The position numbers and the translations under genes were made by a program. This document shows, piece after piece, positions 37,936-49,257 of a stretch of 64,000 bases of DNA (its first letter is position 1; every line of letters begins with the position of its first letter). Under the pieces are notes generated by a model that did not search any database, was not told the origin of the DNA, and was given only the letters and a program-made list of their open reading frames with translations. This DNA comes from Volucribacter psittacicida (lineage in GTDB: Bacteria; Pseudomonadota; Gammaproteobacteria; Enterobacterales; Pasteurellaceae). The DNA lies in the NCBI RefSeq assembly GCF_004339025.1, contig NZ_SMFT01000001.1:310001-374000 (forward strand), in the 5' to 3' direction.

Positions 37936-38427
37936 ATGATTGATTATATTATTATTGGTATTGTTGCATTTTCTATTATCGTTAGTTTATTGCGTGGTTT
38001 TGTGCGGGAAGTGATGTCTTTAGCCAGTTGGTTAGTAGCGTTTTTTGTAGCAAGCCATTTTTATCCTTACCTTGCAAATTTTCTCACGCAAATTGAATCC
38101 GATTATCTTCGTAATGGTACAGCCATTGCGATTTTATTTTTTGCGACCTTAATCATTGGAGCAATGATTAATTATATTATTGGACAGTTAGTGGATAAAA
38201 CGGGGCTATCAGGTACAGATCGTGTATTAGGTGCTTGTTTTGGCTTATTAAGAGGTGTGCTAATTGTTGCCGCCCTATTATTCTTTTTAGATACCTTTAC
38301 CAATTTTAGCCAGAGTGAATGGTGGAAAGAATCTAAATTAATTCCACACTTTGGCTTTATCGTTGAGTGGTTTTTTCAGCAATTACAAACAAGTTCAAGT
38401 TTTTTAAAATCAACCCCTTTAATGTAA
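37936..38427 (+). CDS. cvpA: CvpA membrane protein
   Basis: A 163-residue inner-membrane protein with four helices and the family opening MIDYIIIGIVAFSIIVSLLRG, as well as LSGTDRVLGACFGLLRG. CvpA is needed for colicin V secretion in E. coli and otherwise linked to envelope fitness. It heads the purine operon 35 bases ahead of purF and behind a PurR box. Confidence 0.92.
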   Translation: MIDYIIIGIVAFSIIVSLLRGFVREVMSLASWLVAFFVASHFYPYLANFLTQIESDYLRNGTAIAILFFATLIIGAMINYIIGQLVDKTGLSGTDRVLGACFGLLRGVLIVAALLFFLDTFTNFSQSEWWKESKLIPHFGFIVEWFFQQLQTSSSFLKSTPLM

Positions 38428-38462
38428 CAACATTAAATTAACAAATAAGGAAGGCACTGTTT

Positions 38463-39974
38463 ATGTGTGGTATTGTTGGCATCGTCAGTTATCAACCTGT
38501 TAATCAAACGATTTATGATTCTTTAACGGTCTTACAGCATCGTGGGCAAGATGCAGCGGGAATTGTAACCATCGATGATGAAAATCGTTTCCGTCTGCGT
38601 AAAGCTAATGGACTGGTGATGGACGTTTTTCAGCAGATCCACATGTTAAGGTTACAGGGTAACACAGGCATTGGTCATGTGCGTTATCCTACTGCGGGCA
38701 GTTCCAATGTATCTGAGGCACAACCCTTTTATGTGAATTCCCCTTATGGTTTAACCTTGGTGCATAATGGCAATTTAACCAACTCAGCGGAATTAAAAGA
38801 TAAATTATTCAAGCGAGCTCGCCGTCATGTGAATACCAATTCAGACTCAGAGGCTTTACTCAATATTCTAGCTTATCATTTTGATCAAATTGATAAAGAT
38901 CAGTTATCGCCAGAGGATATTTTTAATGCCATTAAGCAAACCCATCAGGATATTCGTGGTGCTTATGCTTGTATTGCAATGATTATTCAACATGGTATGG
39001 TGGCATTTCGTGATCCCCATGGTATTCGCCCTTTAGTATTAGGTAAACGTGATGATGGCGAAAAAACAGAATATATGTTTGCCTCAGAAACCGTTGCTTT
39101 AGATACTGCAGGTTTTGAATTAGTGCGTGATGTTGAGCCGGGCGAGGCGATTTATGTTACCTTTGATGGGCAATTATATTCGGCACAATGTGCAGAAAAT
39201 CCAACTTTGACCCCTTGTATTTTTGAATATGTGTATTTTGCTCGTCCTGATTCTTGTATTGATGGCGTATCGGTATATGCAGCTCGTGTGCATATGGGCG
39301 AGCGTTTAGGGCAGAAAATTGCCAAAGAATGGCAAGATGTCGATGATATTGATGTGGTTATCCCTGTGCCTGAAACCTCTAATGATATTGCTTTACGCAT
39401 TGCCCATGTATTAAATAAGCCTTATCGGCAGGGTTTTGTGAAAAATCGTTATGTGGGACGTACCTTTATTATGCCAGGACAGGCACAGCGTATTAGTGCA
39501 GTAAGACGTAAACTCAATACTATTTCCGCCGAGTTTAAGGATAAAAACGTCTTATTGGTTGATGATTCTATTGTTCGAGGTACAACGTCAGAACAAATTG
39601 TTGAAATGGCAAGAGCCGCAGGAGCAAAGAAAATTTATTTTGCTTCAGCAGCGCCAGAAATTCGTTATCCTAATGTGTATGGTATTGATATGCCTACTAA
39701 ACACGAGCTTATTGCTTATGGACGTAATGTAGAACAAATTGCACAATCTATCGGCGTGGATAAGCTCATTTTCCAAGATTTATCGGCACTTACGGAATCG
39801 GTACAACAAGAAAACCCAGCAATTAAAGATTTTGATTGTTCGGTGTTTACAGGGGTTTATGTAACAGGTGATGTTACCCCAGAATATTTAGACAGCATTG
39901 CAGAATTACGCAATGATGCTGCCAAGAAAAAACGTGCAAAAGACGCGAGTAACCTAGAAATTCATAATGGATAA
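38463..39974 (+). CDS. purF: amidophosphoribosyltransferase
   Basis: A 503-residue enzyme of the first committed step of purine synthesis (PRPP plus glutamine to phosphoribosylamine). The N-terminal Ntn glutaminase begins MCGIVGIV with Cys2 as nucleophile, then [11 protein letters not shown]. The PRTase domain carries [14 protein letters not shown] near residue 363. AAGGAAGG precedes the ATG. Its end overlaps ubiX by 8 bases. Confidence 0.97.
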   Translation: MCGIVGIVSYQPVNQTIYDSLTVLQHRGQDAAGIVTIDDENRFRLRKANGLVMDVFQQIHMLRLQGNTGIGHVRYPTAGSSNVSEAQPFYVNSPYGLTLVHNGNLTNSAELKDKLFKRARRHVNTNSDSEALLNILAYHFDQIDKDQLSPEDIFNAIKQTHQDIRGAYACIAMIIQHGMVAFRDPHGIRPLVLGKRDDGEKTEYMFASETVALDTAGFELVRDVEPGEAIYVTFDGQLYSAQCAENPTLTPCIFEYVYFARPDSCIDGVSVYAARVHMGERLGQKIAKEWQDVDDIDVVIPVPETSNDIALRIAHVLNKPYRQGFVKNRYVGRTFIMPGQAQRISAVRRKLNTISAEFKDKNVLLVDDSIVRGTTSEQIVEMARAAGAKKIYFASAAPEIRYPNVYGIDMPTKHELIAYGRNVEQIAQSIGVDKLIFQDLSALTESVQQENPAIKDFDCSVFTGVYVTGDVTPEYLDSIAELRNDAAKKKRAKDASNLEIHNG

Positions 39975-40563
39975 GTGTAAACCTACCCCCCTTATTATTG
40001 GCATAACTGGTGCTTCTGGTGCGATTTATGCCATTCGTTTATTACAAGTGCTACAACCATTGGCACAGATAGAAACTCATTTAGTTATTAGCCAAGCCGC
40101 TAAGCAAACCATTAAAGCAGAAACGGATTATAGCCTGTCAGAGATTAAATCCTTAGCGGATCATTGTTATGATAGTCGTGATATTGGCGCAAGAATTTCT
40201 TCAGGATCTTACCGCACTTTAGGCATGGTGGTTGTGCCTTGTTCCATTAAAACCTTATCAGGCATTGCTCATAGTTACACCGATGATTTAATTACACGTT
40301 CCGCTGATGTATGCCTTAAAGAGGGTTTACCCTTATTACTCTGTGTGCGTGAGACCCCTTTGCACCTAGGGCATTTACGCTTAATGACCCAAGTGGCAGA
40401 AATTGGTGGCAAAATTATGCCATTAATGCCTGCTTTCTATCATCGCCCTCGTAGTTTATCCGAGTTGATCGATCAAAGTGTTAATCGCCTTTGTGATCAA
40501 TTAGGTATTCAATTACCTCAAGATTTGTTTGTGCGTTGGGGGGAAGGGCGTGATGAATTATAG
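39967..40563 (+). CDS. ubiX: flavin prenyltransferase UbiX
   Basis: A 198-residue flavoprotein making prenyl-FMN, the cofactor of the UbiD decarboxylase in ubiquinone synthesis. The signature [18 protein letters not shown] is followed by the conserved [16 protein letters not shown] and [15 protein letters not shown]. Starts inside the last codons of purF (8-base overlap), so it is translated with the purine operon, an order also found in E. coli. Confidence 0.95.
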   Translation: MDKCKPTPLIIGITGASGAIYAIRLLQVLQPLAQIETHLVISQAAKQTIKAETDYSLSEIKSLADHCYDSRDIGARISSGSYRTLGMVVVPCSIKTLSGIAHSYTDDLITRSADVCLKEGLPLLLCVRETPLHLGHLRLMTQVAEIGGKIMPLMPAFYHRPRSLSELIDQSVNRLCDQLGIQLPQDLFVRWGEGRDEL

Positions 40564-40591
40564 GACTTGTATTACCATTACATATCAATAG

Positions 40592-40696
40592 TATATTGTT
40601 TCAATTTAAAAATAAGACAAGATGGCTCGCTAAACACAGTATAAGAAGTACGGATACGTGTCAATGCTGTATTATTTTAAATTAGAGGCATTATAA
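40592..40696. repeat. MITE-like element, degenerate copy
   Basis: About 105 bases between ubiX and the YeaL-like gene. The left part (TTTCAATTTAAAAATAAGAC) and the right part (GTATTATTTTAAATTAGAGG) are clear matches to the family at 60831-60938. The centre is more diverged. Confidence 0.65.
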
Positions 40697-40807
40697 TTCT
40701 CATTTTGATAAATTCATTGTGGTTACTCTACATAATTTATTGACTTATCCCCCCATCTCACTATTATTGGGCAAATTAGTTTTAGGCTTTGAAATGAAGG
40801 AAAAACG

Positions 40808-41260
40808 ATGTCATTACAATTTAATTCTGTGGCGATGTTATTGGTGGTGTTAATTGTCTTAGGGGTATTAAGCCATAATTCGCCCATCACCATTGCGGCG
40901 GCGGTTTTATTGATTATGCAACAAACCTTGCTAGCGAAATATATTGATGTGGTGGAAAAATATGGGTTAAAAATTGGGATTATTATTCTTACGGTTGGGG
41001 TATTAGCCCCTATTGTGTCTGGCAAAATCCAAATTAATAGTTTGACACAATTTATAAATCTAAAAATGATGTTAGCCATTCTGGTGGGGATTTTTGTGGC
41101 TTGGCTTGGAGGACGAGGTGTATCTGTGATGACCCATCACCCAACCATTGTTACAGGGTTAATTGTTGGCACCATTATTGGTGTTGCCTTACTTGGTGGT
41201 ATTCCTGTTGGGCCTTTGATTGCCGCAGGGATTTTATCGTTATTTATTGGTAAAGCGTAA
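40808..41260 (+). CDS. UPF0756 membrane protein, YeaL-like
   Basis: A 150-residue hydrophobic protein of four or five membrane helices matching the DUF441/YeaL family ([40 protein letters not shown], and [18 protein letters not shown]). Function unknown. AAGGAAAAACG is its ribosome site, and the stop shares one base with the hrpA start. Confidence 0.85.
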   Translation: MSLQFNSVAMLLVVLIVLGVLSHNSPITIAAAVLLIMQQTLLAKYIDVVEKYGLKIGIIILTVGVLAPIVSGKIQINSLTQFINLKMMLAILVGIFVAWLGGRGVSVMTHHPTIVTGLIVGTIIGVALLGGIPVGPLIAAGILSLFIGKA

Positions 41261-44200
41261 TGAGCAGAGAAAGATTTAATCAATTACAACAACAATTATT
41301 GACAAAATTAAATGCAAATCCACTGATGAATGTGGATTTTCGCCGTCTTTTGGCTCGCATTCGTGGCTTGCAGAAAATTCGTCCAGTAGAAAAGCAACAA
41401 CAACTTGTTGAAGAGATTGAACAAGGCATTGAGCAAGCGAAAGTGCGGTTAGAAATGCGAAAATTTTTAACCCCTCAAATGACTTACCCTGATTTGCCTG
41501 TTAGTGAAAAACGTGAGGAAATTTTACAGCTGATCCAACAGCATCAAGTGGTGATTATTGCAGGTGAAACAGGCTCGGGGAAAACCACGCAATTACCGAA
41601 AATGTGCCTTGAGCTTGGTTTAGGGCAAAAGGGAATGATTGGGCATACCCAACCTCGCCGTATTGCCGCTCGTTCGGTGGCAACTCGCATTGCGGAAGAA
41701 TTGCAAAGGGAACTTGGCACAACCGTAGGTTATAAGGTGCGTTTTAATGATCACATTGGCGAAAATACCCAAATAAAATTAATGACCGATGGGATTTTAT
41801 TGGCGGAGATTCAGCAAGATCGTTATCTTAATCAATATGATACTTTAATCATTGATGAAGCACATGAACGTAGCTTAAATAATGATTTTATTTTAGGTTA
41901 CCTCAAGCAATTATTGCCACGTCGCCCTGATTTAAAAGTGATTATTACTTCAGCCACCATTGATGTAGAACGCTTTTCTAAGCATTTTGATAATGCCCCC
42001 ATTATTGAGGTTTCGGGGCGGACTTATCCTGTGGAAGTGCGTTATCGTCCCTTAACTGACAATGAGGAGCAAGATCAGTTGCAAGGTATTTTAGCCGCTG
42101 TTGAGGAATTGCAACAGGAGGGCAAGGGCGATATTCTTATTTTTATGAGTGGCGAGCGAGAAATTCGTGATACGGCGGAGGCACTGGAAAAGCAAAATTA
42201 TCCGTTAACTGAAATTTTACCGCTATTTGCTCGTCTTTCTGCTCAAGAGCAAAATCGTATTTTTCAACCTACTAATTTAAATCGTATTGTGTTAGCCACC
42301 AATGTGGCGGAAACCTCTTTGACCATTCCTAATATAAAATATGTGATTGATCCCGGTATGGCGAGAATTTCTCGTTATAGTTATCGTACTAAGGTACAAC
42401 GTTTACCCATTGAGCCTATTTCGCAAGCCTCGGCTAATCAACGTAAAGGGCGTTGTGGACGGGTATCAGAGGGCATTTGTATCCGTTTATATTCTGAGCA
42501 GGACTTTAATGCACGCCCAGAATTTACCGATCCTGAAATTTTACGTACCAATCTTGCCTCAGTTATTTTGCAAATGACAGCCTTAGGTTTTGAGGATATT
42601 GAGGCATTTCCTTTTGTTGATGCACCAGATAAACGACATATTCAAGACGGATTACGTTTACTAGAGGAATTAGAGGCGATAAAAATGGTTAAACATCGCC
42701 GCCAATTAACCCTTATTGGGCGTCAAATTGCACAGCTTCCTGTGGATCCACGTTTGGCAAAAATGCTCGTCAGTGCGGTACAATTTGGTTGTTTACAGGA
42801 AATCATGATCATTGTGTCCGCTTTATCTATTCAAGATCCTCGTGAACGCCCACAAGAAAAGCAACAATCCGCCGAGGATAAACATCGCCGTTTTGCCGAT
42901 AAAAAATCTGATTTTCTGGCGTTTGTGAATTTATGGAAATATTTACAGCAACAACAAAAGACCATTAGCAAAAACCAATTTCGCCGTTTATGCCAAAAAG
43001 ATTATCTTAATTATTTACGAGTACGAGAATGGCAAGATATTTATCAACAAATCCGTTTAACTGTACGAGAAATGGGCTTGCCGATTAATTCAACTGAAGC
43101 AAAATATGAGCAAATTCATACCGCCCTTTTAACAGGATTATTGAGCCATATTGGACAGAAAGAACAAGAAAAATCCCAATATTTAGGGGCAAGAAATGCC
43201 CATTTTGCTATCTTTCCAAATTCTGTGTTATTTAAACCCCAGCCTAAATGGCTAATGGCAGCGGAATTGGTGGAAACCTCAAAATTATGGGGAAGAATGC
43301 TTGCGCAAATTGAACCTGAATGGATTGAGCCTCTCGCTCAACATTTGGTCAAAAAATCCTATGCTGAGCCTTATTGGTCAAAAACCAAAGGTGCGGTGAT
43401 GGCTAAGGAAAAAGTGGCCCTTTATGGTGTTCCTATTGTGGTTAATCGCTCTGTTAATTATGGCAAGATTGATCCAGCGGTAAGCCGAGAAATTTTTATT
43501 CAATCGGCGTTAATTGAAGGGAATTGGCATACTAAACATAAGTTTTTTATCCAAAATCAGCGATTAATTCGAGAAATCGAGGATTTAGAGCATAAATCTC
43601 GGCGGCGAGATATTTTGGTTGATGAAAAAACCTTATTTGATTTTTATGATCAACGTATTGGTAGCGAGGTAGTTTCTCAACGGCATTTTGACAGCTGGTG
43701 GAAAAAAGTTGGGACTGAAAAGCCTGATTTGCTCAATTTTGAAAAGTCTTTTTTAACCAAAGAAAATGGCACAGCAGTGAGCGAATTAGATTTTCCTAAT
43801 TTTTGGTATCAAGGTAATCTAAAACTCAAATTAACTTATCAATTTGAACCCGGCATAGAGGCAGATGGGGTTACCGTACATATTCCCTTACCCTTGCTAA
43901 ATCAAATAGAAAATATAGGGTTTGATTGGCAAATTCCTGGTTTACGCCAAGAATTAGTGGTGGCATTAATTAAATCTTTACCTAAATCCTTACGCCGTAA
44001 TTTCGTGCCTGCCCCCAATTATGCGGAGGCGTTTTTAGCAAGAGTCACAGATTTACAACAACCCTTATTACAAAGTTTAAGCGAGCAATTTCGCCGTATG
44101 ACAGGGGTAAGCGTAGAAAATGAAGATTGGAATTGGCAACAATTACCTCATCATCTCAAAATGAACTTTAGGGTTATTGATGATAAAGGACGTAAAATTG

Positions 44201-45150
44201 CCGAAAGCACCGATTTAGATCAATTAAAATTCGACTTAAAACAACAAGTACAACAAAGCATTGCGGCAGTAGCTGATGATGATATTGAGCAATCAGGCTT
44301 ACATATTTGGAGTTTTGCTAACCTACCACAATATTATGAGCAAAAAAAACGCGGTTTTTCTATCAAGGCTTATCCTGCTTTAGTTGATGAAAAAAATGCG
44401 GTGGGTATTAAGCTATTTGAAACCGAATATGAACAACAAATTGCTATGCAACAAGGGTTAAGACGCTTATTGTTGCTTAATGTCCCCTCGCCGATTAAAT
44501 ATTTACACGAAAAATTGCCAAATAAAGCAAAATTGGGCTTGTATTTTACTCCCTTTGGCTCAGTATTGGCGTTGATTGATGATTGTATTGCTTGTGCTGT
44601 GGATAAATTGATAAATGATTTTGGTGGTTTTGTTTGGAATGAACAACAATTTGAGCAATTACGCCATTTTATTCGAGAGAATTTAAACCAAACCACCATT
44701 GACATCGCTCAACAAGTGGAACAAATTCTAACGACCAGCTTTCAATTAAATAAACGCCTAAAAGGCAAAATGGATTTTACACAGGCATTTGCCTTAGCGG
44801 ATATAAAACAGCAACTACAAGGTTTAATTTATCCTGATTTCGTGGCAAAAACAGGTTATGAGCGTTTAGCAGATTTACAGCGTTATTTAACCGCGATAGA
44901 TAAACGCATGGATAAATTAGCCCAAGATATTAATCGAGATCGTGCAGCAATGTTGCGAGTAGAACAGGTTAATGAGGCTTATCAGCAGTTATTAAATAAA
45001 TTGCCTAAAGCCAAACCGCTTAGTCCGCAAGTACAAGAAATTCCTTATATGATTGAGGAGTTAAGAGTAAGCCTATTTGCTCAACAACTTGGCACAAAAT
45101 ACTCTATTTCAGATAAACGAATTATGAATTTGATTAAGAGTTTGGGGTAG
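41260..45150 (+). CDS. hrpA: ATP-dependent RNA helicase HrpA
   Basis: A 1296-residue DEAH-box helicase (E. coli 1300). Walker A GETGSGKTT is at 102-110, DEAH at about 198-201, SAT in IITSATID, then QRKGRCGRVSEG motif VI. The HA2 and OB-fold regions follow, and then the long C-terminal DUF3418 unique to HrpA. In E. coli it processes mRNA of fimbrial operons and resolves stalled ribosomes. Start overlaps the upstream gene (TAATG). Confidence 0.96.
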   Translation: MSRERFNQLQQQLLTKLNANPLMNVDFRRLLARIRGLQKIRPVEKQQQLVEEIEQGIEQAKVRLEMRKFLTPQMTYPDLPVSEKREEILQLIQQHQVVIIAGETGSGKTTQLPKMCLELGLGQKGMIGHTQPRRIAARSVATRIAEELQRELGTTVGYKVRFNDHIGENTQIKLMTDGILLAEIQQDRYLNQYDTLIIDEAHERSLNNDFILGYLKQLLPRRPDLKVIITSATIDVERFSKHFDNAPIIEVSGRTYPVEVRYRPLTDNEEQDQLQGILAAVEELQQEGKGDILIFMSGEREIRDTAEALEKQNYPLTEILPLFARLSAQEQNRIFQPTNLNRIVLATNVAETSLTIPNIKYVIDPGMARISRYSYRTKVQRLPIEPISQASANQRKGRCGRVSEGICIRLYSEQDFNARPEFTDPEILRTNLASVILQMTALGFEDIEAFPFVDAPDKRHIQDGLRLLEELEAIKMVKHRRQLTLIGRQIAQLPVDPRLAKMLVSAVQFGCLQEIMIIVSALSIQDPRERPQEKQQSAEDKHRRFADKKSDFLAFVNLWKYLQQQQKTISKNQFRRLCQKDYLNYLRVREWQDIYQQIRLTVREMGLPINSTEAKYEQIHTALLTGLLSHIGQKEQEKSQYLGARNAHFAIFPNSVLFKPQPKWLMAAELVETSKLWGRMLAQIEPEWIEPLAQHLVKKSYAEPYWSKTKGAVMAKEKVALYGVPIVVNRSVNYGKIDPAVSREIFIQSALIEGNWHTKHKFFIQNQRLIREIEDLEHKSRRRDILVDEKTLFDFYDQRIGSEVVSQRHFDSWWKKVGTEKPDLLNFEKSFLTKENGTAVSELDFPNFWYQGNLKLKLTYQFEPGIEADGVTVHIPLPLLNQIENIGFDWQIPGLRQELVVALIKSLPKSLRRNFVPAPNYAEAFLARVTDLQQPLLQSLSEQFRRMTGVSVENEDWNWQQLPHHLKMNFRVIDDKGRKIAESTDLDQLKFDLKQQVQQSIAAVADDDIEQSGLHIWSFANLPQYYEQKKRGFSIKAYPALVDEKNAVGIKLFETEYEQQIAMQQGLRRLLLLNVPSPIKYLHEKLPNKAKLGLYFTPFGSVLALIDDCIACAVDKLINDFGGFVWNEQQFEQLRHFIRENLNQTTIDIAQQVEQILTTSFQLNKRLKGKMDFTQAFALADIKQQLQGLIYPDFVAKTGYERLADLQRYLTAIDKRMDKLAQDINRDRAAMLRVEQVNEAYQQLLNKLPKAKPLSPQVQEIPYMIEELRVSLFAQQLGTKYSISDKRIMNLIKSLG

Positions 45151-45225
45151 GGGATTGCTGGGATTTTATTGTTATTTTGCTTTGAAATATTGTGTAATTA
45201 AATATCGCTTTGTTATTGTTAAAGC

Positions 45226-45256
45226 GCGGTCAGTTTTGAAAAGATTTACTGACCGC
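45226..45256. terminator. inverted repeat between convergent hrpA and pepA
   Basis: GCGGTCAGT (45226) pairs with ACTGACCGC (45248) over a 13-base loop. It overlaps a degenerate uptake core (GCGCGGTCA). No strong T run, so a weak bidirectional terminator at best. Confidence 0.45.
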
Positions 45257-45268
45257 CAATATTAATGA

Positions 45269-46759
45269 TTAGGCTTGTGCTTGATTAAGTAAGAATTGTA
45301 CTAATAATGGCACAGGGCGTCCTGTTGCACCTTTATTGACACCTTGTAACCAAGCTGTGCCTGCAATATCAAGATGAGCCCAAGGGTAGTTTTTAGTGAA
45401 ATTGGCTAAAAATGCCCCTGCGGTAATGGCGCCGCCCCAACGTCCGCCGATGTTGGCGAGATCGGCAAAGTTAGATTTAAGTTGTTCTTGATATTCTTCA
45501 CTAAGCGGTAAACGCCAGGCTTGATCGGTGCTTTGTTGTGCTGCTTGTTGTAGAGCTTGGGCGAGATCATCCTGTGTGCTAATTAAACCGCTGTTATGTT
45601 GTCCTAATGCCACTACACAAGCTCCAGTGAGGGTGGCGACATCAATCACTAATGCAGGATCAAAACGTTCTACATAAGTGAGCGTATCCGCAAGCACTAA
45701 ACGTCCCTCAGCATCGGTATTTAAGACTTCAACAGTTAATCCTTTCATGGTGGTAAGAATATCGCCCGGGCGATAGGCGTTGCCATCAGGTAGGTTTTCA
45801 CAGCCTGCTAATACACCGATCACATTTAAAGGGAGGTTTAGTTCAGCGACGGCTTTCATCACGCCATACACTGTCGCTGCACCACACATATCGTATTTCA
45901 TTTCGTCCATTGCGTCAGCAGGTTTTAAGGAAATGCCTCCTGCATCAAAGGTTAATCCTTTTCCCACTAAAACAATGGGTTGAGCATTGTTATCAGGATG
46001 ATTTTTATATTCCATAATGGATAAATAGGCTTCGTTATTTGAGCCACTGGCGACAGCTAAATAAGCATTCATTCCTAATTGTTGCATTTCTGCTTGATTA
46101 ATCACTTGAGTTTGGATTAAGGCACTGGATTTTGCCAAGGCATAGGCTTGATCCGCAAGGTAAGCAGGATTGCAAATATTAGGTGGCATATTGGCAATAT
46201 CTTTGGCTGCTTTTACCCCTAAAGCAATAGCATTGGCGTGTTGGATTGCTTGTTCAGCCTTTGTGGTATCTTGTTGTACAAGGTGGAATGTACATTGGGT
46301 TAAGGCGAGTGGGGAGTTTTTTTCTGATTTAAAGCTATCAAAACAATAGGTTTGCTCGGCAAAGGTTTCAATTGCCCAACGGATATTCCAATAATCATCA
46401 CGTTGTGGAATGGCAATATCCGTTAAGGCATTGATGATTTCTTTACAACCGATTTGTTTGATTTGGGCAAAGGTATGCTGGATCAGTTTTTTATATTGGC
46501 GAGGAGAGAGGCTATTTTCTTCTCCGCAGCCTATTAATAAAATATGTTGAGGTTTTACTTCAGGCAAATATTGTAATAACAAATGTTCGCCTTGTTTACC
46601 GCTAAAATGGGCGTGAGCAAGGATATTGCTGAGAATATGTTGATGTTGTTGGTCAAATTGAGCGGCGGTTGGCGAGAGTTTTTTCTCTTGGTAAACCGCT
46701 AAGATTAAACATTGTTGGTCTAATTGATTGAAATCGGTATTTTTTACATTGTATTGCAT
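45269..46759 (-). CDS. pepA: leucyl aminopeptidase PepA
   Basis: A 496-residue M17 zinc aminopeptidase. The C-terminal catalytic domain contains [20 protein letters not shown], the signature [12 protein letters not shown] and [10 protein letters not shown]. Two metal sites (K, D, D and E residues in these motifs) are intact. It trims N-terminal residues in peptide turnover; in E. coli it is also a DNA-binding regulator. I start at the ATG at 46759 (behind AAAGAGGAAT); the open 38 codons upstream are hydrophobic noise over the promoter. Confidence 0.92.
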   Translation of the reverse strand: MQYNVKNTDFNQLDQQCLILAVYQEKKLSPTAAQFDQQHQHILSNILAHAHFSGKQGEHLLLQYLPEVKPQHILLIGCGEENSLSPRQYKKLIQHTFAQIKQIGCKEIINALTDIAIPQRDDYWNIRWAIETFAEQTYCFDSFKSEKNSPLALTQCTFHLVQQDTTKAEQAIQHANAIALGVKAAKDIANMPPNICNPAYLADQAYALAKSSALIQTQVINQAEMQQLGMNAYLAVASGSNNEAYLSIMEYKNHPDNNAQPIVLVGKGLTFDAGGISLKPADAMDEMKYDMCGAATVYGVMKAVAELNLPLNVIGVLAGCENLPDGNAYRPGDILTTMKGLTVEVLNTDAEGRLVLADTLTYVERFDPALVIDVATLTGACVVALGQHNSGLISTQDDLAQALQQAAQQSTDQAWRLPLSEEYQEQLKSNFADLANIGGRWGGAITAGAFLANFTKNYPWAHLDIAGTAWLQGVNKGATGRPVPLLVQFLLNQAQA

Positions 46760-46860
46760 TTTTATTCCTCTTTTCTTCTGTTTCTGTTGTAGAATAGGCA
46801 ACCCGATTATTATAGCAAATTGAATAATAATATTAAGTTTTGATGATACAAGGTTAGTTT

Positions 46861-47967
46861 GTGATTTTAACAAGATATTTGATTAAAGAAATCTTTAAAA
46901 GCCAGATTGCGATTTTATTTATTTTATTATTGATTTTTTTCTGTCAGCAGTTGGTTCGTGTACTAGGTTCTGCCGCTAGTGGGAATGTACCTGCGGATTT
47001 AGTGGTTTCTTTGTTGGGATTAGGTATGCCCACTATGGCACAATTAATGTTGCCTTTATCTTTATTTATTGCGGTACTTCTGACCCTAGGGCGATTGTAT
47101 GCGGAAAGTGAAATAACGGTAATGCGAGCTTGTGGGGTAGGGCAACGGATTTTGGTTCGTGTCGTTTTAATTTTATCCCTCTTTACTGCGGGCATTGCCG
47201 CCTATAATGCCTTATGGCTTTCCCCTTGGGCAATTCAACAACAAGCCCAGATCATTGAAGAAGCGAAAGCAAATCCTCGTATGGCGGCATTGACGGCAGG
47301 GCAGTTTATGTCGTCAAATAATGGCGATTTTGTGCTGTTTATTGATAAGTTAGAAGATAATAAAATCAAGGATATTTATTTATTCCAAATGCGTGAGCGG
47401 GGTAAAACCAAGCCCTCAGTGGTGGTTGCAGAAACAGGGGAAATGCAATCTTTGCCGAATGGCGATCAGATCTTAACCTTAAATCATAGCCAACGTATTG
47501 AGGGAAGTGCGGTGCTACCTGATTTTAAAATTACTGAATTTGATCAATACCAAGCCTATTTAGGGCATCAAGATGTTACTGCACAGGATAATGATACCGA
47601 CTTATTTGATTTCCACAAATTGCTCAATGATAACTCAAGTATTGTCAGAGCGGAATTGAATTGGCGTATAAGTTTAATTGTTGCCGTACCTATTATGGCA
47701 TTGTTGGCTGTGCCAATGAGCAAAGTCAATCCTCGACAAGGACGTTTTGCCAAAATATTACCCGCATTATTACTTTATTTAATTTATTTCTTATTACAAA
47801 GCTCATTAAAATCAGCGGGAACAGCGGGGAAACTTGATGTTGGATTATTAATGCCATTGGTGAATGTGGCATTCTTATTGTTAGCTATATGGCTAAACAG
47901 TTGGGATACGGCATTAATGCACAAAATTCGCTATGCCATACGCAATAAAATGGCATTAAAAGGATAA
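46861..47967 (+). CDS. lptF: LPS export permease LptF
   Basis: A 368-residue permease of the LptB2FG transporter that lifts lipopolysaccharide out of the inner membrane. Opening [20 protein letters not shown], six membrane helices (three at each end) around a periplasmic jellyroll domain (about 120-260), and the family stretch [12 protein letters not shown] near residue 80. It starts at GTG 46861, in line with E. coli LptF. Divergent from pepA as in E. coli. Confidence 0.95.
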   Translation: MILTRYLIKEIFKSQIAILFILLLIFFCQQLVRVLGSAASGNVPADLVVSLLGLGMPTMAQLMLPLSLFIAVLLTLGRLYAESEITVMRACGVGQRILVRVVLILSLFTAGIAAYNALWLSPWAIQQQAQIIEEAKANPRMAALTAGQFMSSNNGDFVLFIDKLEDNKIKDIYLFQMRERGKTKPSVVVAETGEMQSLPNGDQILTLNHSQRIEGSAVLPDFKITEFDQYQAYLGHQDVTAQDNDTDLFDFHKLLNDNSSIVRAELNWRISLIVAVPIMALLAVPMSKVNPRQGRFAKILPALLLYLIYFLLQSSLKSAGTAGKLDVGLLMPLVNVAFLLLAIWLNSWDTALMHKIRYAIRNKMALKG

Positions 47968-47972
47968 TAAAT

Positions 47973-49043
47973 ATGATGAATGTATTAGATCGTTATATTG
48001 GTAAAAGTATTTTAGGGGCAATTTTTGCCACCTTATTTACCCTAGTGGGATTATCAGCCATTATTAAATTTGTTGAGCAATTTCGTAGTGTCGGAAGAGG
48101 CAGTTATGACACATTGCAAGCGGTATTATATACCCTATTAACTATTCCCAAAGATATTGAGACCTTTTTTCCTATGGCGGCATTATTAGGAGCATTAATA
48201 GCCTTAGGGAATTTGGCCAGTCGTAGTGAATTAATTGTGATGCAAGCGGCAGGCTATTCTCGTTTAAAAATTGGCGTATCTGTGATGAAAACCGCCTTAC
48301 CATTAGTGATTTTTACCATGATTATTGGCGAATGGGGTATTCCACAAACGGAACAATTTGCTCGAGATATGCGTGCAAAAGCCTTAGCTGGCGGTTCATT
48401 ATTGTCAGTAAAACAAGGGGTTTGGGCAAAAGATGGTAATAATTTTATTTATGTGCAACGGATCAGTGAAGATAATTATTTACAAAATTTGTATATTTAT
48501 CAATTTGATCAAGATCGCCAGCTTAAATCAGTAAGCCACGCCAATTCAGCAAAATATGAAAATGGAGAATGGGTTTTAAGCCAAGTGAACCAATCACAAA
48601 TTTTGCCTGATGAAATTCAAACCACAAGCCGTTTAAATCAAGTGTGGCAAACTAATTTAACCCCAGATAAATTAGGAATTGTTTCTTTACGCCCAACCTC
48701 TTTATCCATCACAGGGCTATCCAATTACATTAGCTTTTTAAAACAAACGGGACAAGATGCAAAAAAATTTGAATTAACCTATTGGCGAAAATTATTCCAG
48801 CCAATCTCGGTAGGGGTAATGATGTTACTTGCCCTTTCTTTTATTTTCGGCCCACTACGTGGCGTTACCGCAGGGGCGAGAATTGTAACAGGCATTTGTT
48901 TCGGCTTTTTGTTTTATGTGGTCAACGAAATTTTTGGGCCATTGAGTTTAGTGTATAATGTTGCCCCTATTGTAGGGGCATTAATCCCAAGTCTATTGTT
49001 TTTAGCCATTACTTGGTGGTTATTAAGCCGTAAACGAGATTAA
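47973..49043 (+). CDS. lptG: LPS export permease LptG
   Basis: A 356-residue partner of LptF with the same six-helix and jellyroll plan. It opens VLDRYIGKSILGAIFATLFTL, contains SRSELIVMQAAGYSRLKIG near the coupling helix, and ends in WWLLSRKRD. Only 5 bases separate it from lptF, so they are expressed together. An uptake sequence follows at 49060. Confidence 0.95.
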   Translation: MMNVLDRYIGKSILGAIFATLFTLVGLSAIIKFVEQFRSVGRGSYDTLQAVLYTLLTIPKDIETFFPMAALLGALIALGNLASRSELIVMQAAGYSRLKIGVSVMKTALPLVIFTMIIGEWGIPQTEQFARDMRAKALAGGSLLSVKQGVWAKDGNNFIYVQRISEDNYLQNLYIYQFDQDRQLKSVSHANSAKYENGEWVLSQVNQSQILPDEIQTTSRLNQVWQTNLTPDKLGIVSLRPTSLSITGLSNYISFLKQTGQDAKKFELTYWRKLFQPISVGVMMLLALSFIFGPLRGVTAGARIVTGICFGFLFYVVNEIFGPLSLVYNVAPIVGALIPSLLFLAITWWLLSRKRD

Positions 49044-49143
49044 AATTTTTTCAAAATGTACCGCACTTTTAGTTTATCGCCATTTTAAATTGAAAATCAG
49101 ATGTACGGCGGAAGTATTACTTCCGCAGAATGGCTATATGATC

Positions 49144-49257
49144 TTAAAGGAAATTGGGGCTATAATCCTTAGCTCTAATTTCTCTCGCCCAACGAACATA
49201 ATCTGCTGGAAAGAAAGATTTTTCTGCTATTTCTAAATGTCGTATTAGTATTTTAAT
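49144..49257 (-). other. orphan C-terminal coding fragment without a start
   Basis: A 37-codon frame (IKILIRHLEIAEKSFFPADY, then VRWAREIRAKDYSPNFL) with protein-like composition ends at a TAA, but is closed upstream by TAG with no start codon. It overlaps the end of the lipoprotein gene in another frame. It could be the lost end of that gene after a frameshift or the relic of a neighbouring gene. Confidence 0.3.

Noticed and set aside
49075-49140. Possible MITE relic (CCATTTTAAATTGAAAA, then TGTACGGCGG)
   Set aside because: Only a short A/T-rich similarity; the terminal repeat is not present.
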